Part shown: in pieces, positions 15,200-15,636 of the stretch
Position numbering within the stretch: position 1 is the stretch's first letter
How the letters are laid out: the number at the start of each line of letters is the position of its first letter
DNA from: Hungateiclostridiaceae bacterium UBA3934
GTDB lineage: Bacteria; Bacillota; Clostridia; Acetivibrionales; DTU013
Direction of reading: 5' to 3'
DNA length: 15,636 nucleotides
Assembly (NCBI GenBank): GCA_002385815.1
Contig: DGEE01000106.1
Coordinates: 39-15,674, forward strand
The notes under the pieces: model-generated
Seen by the model: the letters and a program-made list of their open reading frames with translations, nothing else
Database searches by the model: none
What the model was told of the DNA's origin: nothing
Translations under genes and position numbers: made by a program

Positions 15200-15235
15200 A
15201 AAAAAAACGGATGCATCGCCGACTGCGATGATCCG
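15200..15235 (-). terminator. Rho-independent terminator of the LacI-family gene
   Basis: Stem 15208-15219 with 15225-15235 (11 pairs and one bulged base) closes on a five-base loop. On the - strand it runs into eight T. It lies 33 bases past the regulator stop and isolates GH51 transcription from the regulator gene. Confidence 0.85.
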
Positions 15236-15267
15236 TCTGGTCAAACGTTATTCTATTGGTCCGGCTG

Positions 15268-15636
15268 TCAAATCTGCTTTACAGAATCACGCTCGATTAT
15301 CCGACAAGGCACCTTGATGATCTCAGACCCCGGCTTGACTTCATAACCTTCAGTCAGCGTCTTTATCATGATTTCCGCCGATTTTATACCGATCTCGGAA
15401 AAAGGTATCTCGTTGGTTGTGAGAGCAGGCTTCAGATATTCCGAAATCTCCATATTGTCATATCCTGCTATGGATATATCTACCCCCGCTTTCATATCAT
15501 GCTCATACAGGTAGTCGTAGACACCTGCAGCCATGTCGTCGTTCAGACAAAAGATTGCCGTTACACCTTCCCTGATCAGCCCTTCTGCCTCGCGATAGCC
15601 TGATGGTCGTTTCCAGTCACCATATCTTATCCAGTC
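15268..15636 (-). CDS. LacI/GalR-family transcriptional regulator (C-terminal part; 5' end outside window)
   Basis: The open frame runs off the right edge and shows the last 122 residues of a protein normally about 330-340 long. It reads from WKRPSGYREAEGLIREG through TAIFCLNDDMAAGVYDYLYE, DISIAGYDNMEISEYLKPAL and TTNEIPFSEIGIKSAEIMI to PCRIIERDSVKQI. This is the effector-binding, periplasmic-binding-protein-like half of LacI-family repressors. FCLNDDMAAG and the D-I-S-I-A-G-Y-D block are diagnostic. The internal Met at 15534 is not the start, because the family match continues upstream without a break. The DNA-binding helix-turn-helix lies outside the window. It probably represses the GH51 gene downstream. 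The effector is likely an arabinose-containing sugar, which is inference. Confidence 0.9.
   Translation of the reverse strand, partial: DWIRYGDWKRPSGYREAEGLIREGVTAIFCLNDDMAAGVYDYLYEHDMKAGVDISIAGYDNMEISEYLKPALTTNEIPFSEIGIKSAEIMIKTLTEGYEVKPGSEIIKVPCRIIERDSVKQI

Noticed and set aside
15256..15603. 115-codon open frame on the + strand at the right edge
   Set aside because: It is antisense to a clear LacI-family coding region and has no family resemblance.

Overview
The window looks like chromosomal DNA of an anaerobic, carbohydrate-fermenting Clostridia-type Firmicute, most likely a gut, rumen or digester organism. The signs are strong AGGAGG-like ribosome binding sites, consensus and extended -10 promoters, a Thermotoga/Clostridia-type single-cluster ferredoxin, a TrkA/TrkH pair, a FeoA, a clostridial-type LUD protein and two phosphorolytic glycoside systems. 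No phage, insertion sequence, CRISPR array, tRNA or rRNA gene was seen.

Left edge (1-3550, + strand): a three-gene operon for intracellular beta-mannoside use. It encodes a GH130_2-type mannooligosaccharide phosphorylase, a cellobiose/mannobiose 2-epimerase and a GH130_1-type 4-O-beta-D-mannosyl-D-glucose phosphorylase, and ends in a terminator. Together they fit the known route mannobiose -> mannosyl-glucose -> mannose-1-phosphate + glucose, with the first enzyme trimming longer chains or mannosyl-GlcNAc.

Middle (3540-8808): a membrane-anchored coiled-coil/SH3b protein (-); a MATE exporter (+) whose 3' end overlaps a convergent hypoxanthine-DNA glycosylase gene (-); the ribosome-assembly GTPase YsxC (-), upstream of and probably co-transcribed with the glycosylase; a C-terminal remnant of a DUF4846 gene (-) with its terminator still in place; a 63-residue [4Fe-4S] ferredoxin (+); and a split ChrA-type transporter encoded by two overlapping half-genes (+).

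Right-middle (8866-13204): trkA-trkH for K+ uptake (-), divergent from an orphan feoA (+). Convergent to feoA is a 57-residue N-terminal piece of a DUF2935 protein (-), separated from it by a perfect 12-bp hairpin. Then comes a LUD-domain (LutC-like) protein with a Cys-rich tail (-).

Right edge (13205-15636): a gene-poor stretch with a perfect 26-bp hairpin and a degenerate 31-bp direct repeat, then a GH51 alpha-L-arabinofuranosidase (-). Its promoter is a perfect TTGACA-17-TATAAT with a LacI-type palindrome just downstream of the -10. A LacI-family repressor gene with its own terminator lies immediately upstream and runs off the window. GH51 is therefore probably controlled by its neighbour.

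Most genes fall in known families. The observations most worth following are non-coding or concern broken genes: the 26-bp hairpin with direct repeats, the two truncated genes, the arabinofuranosidase operator, and the MATE/glycosylase antisense overlap. I did not find a clearly new multi-gene system.
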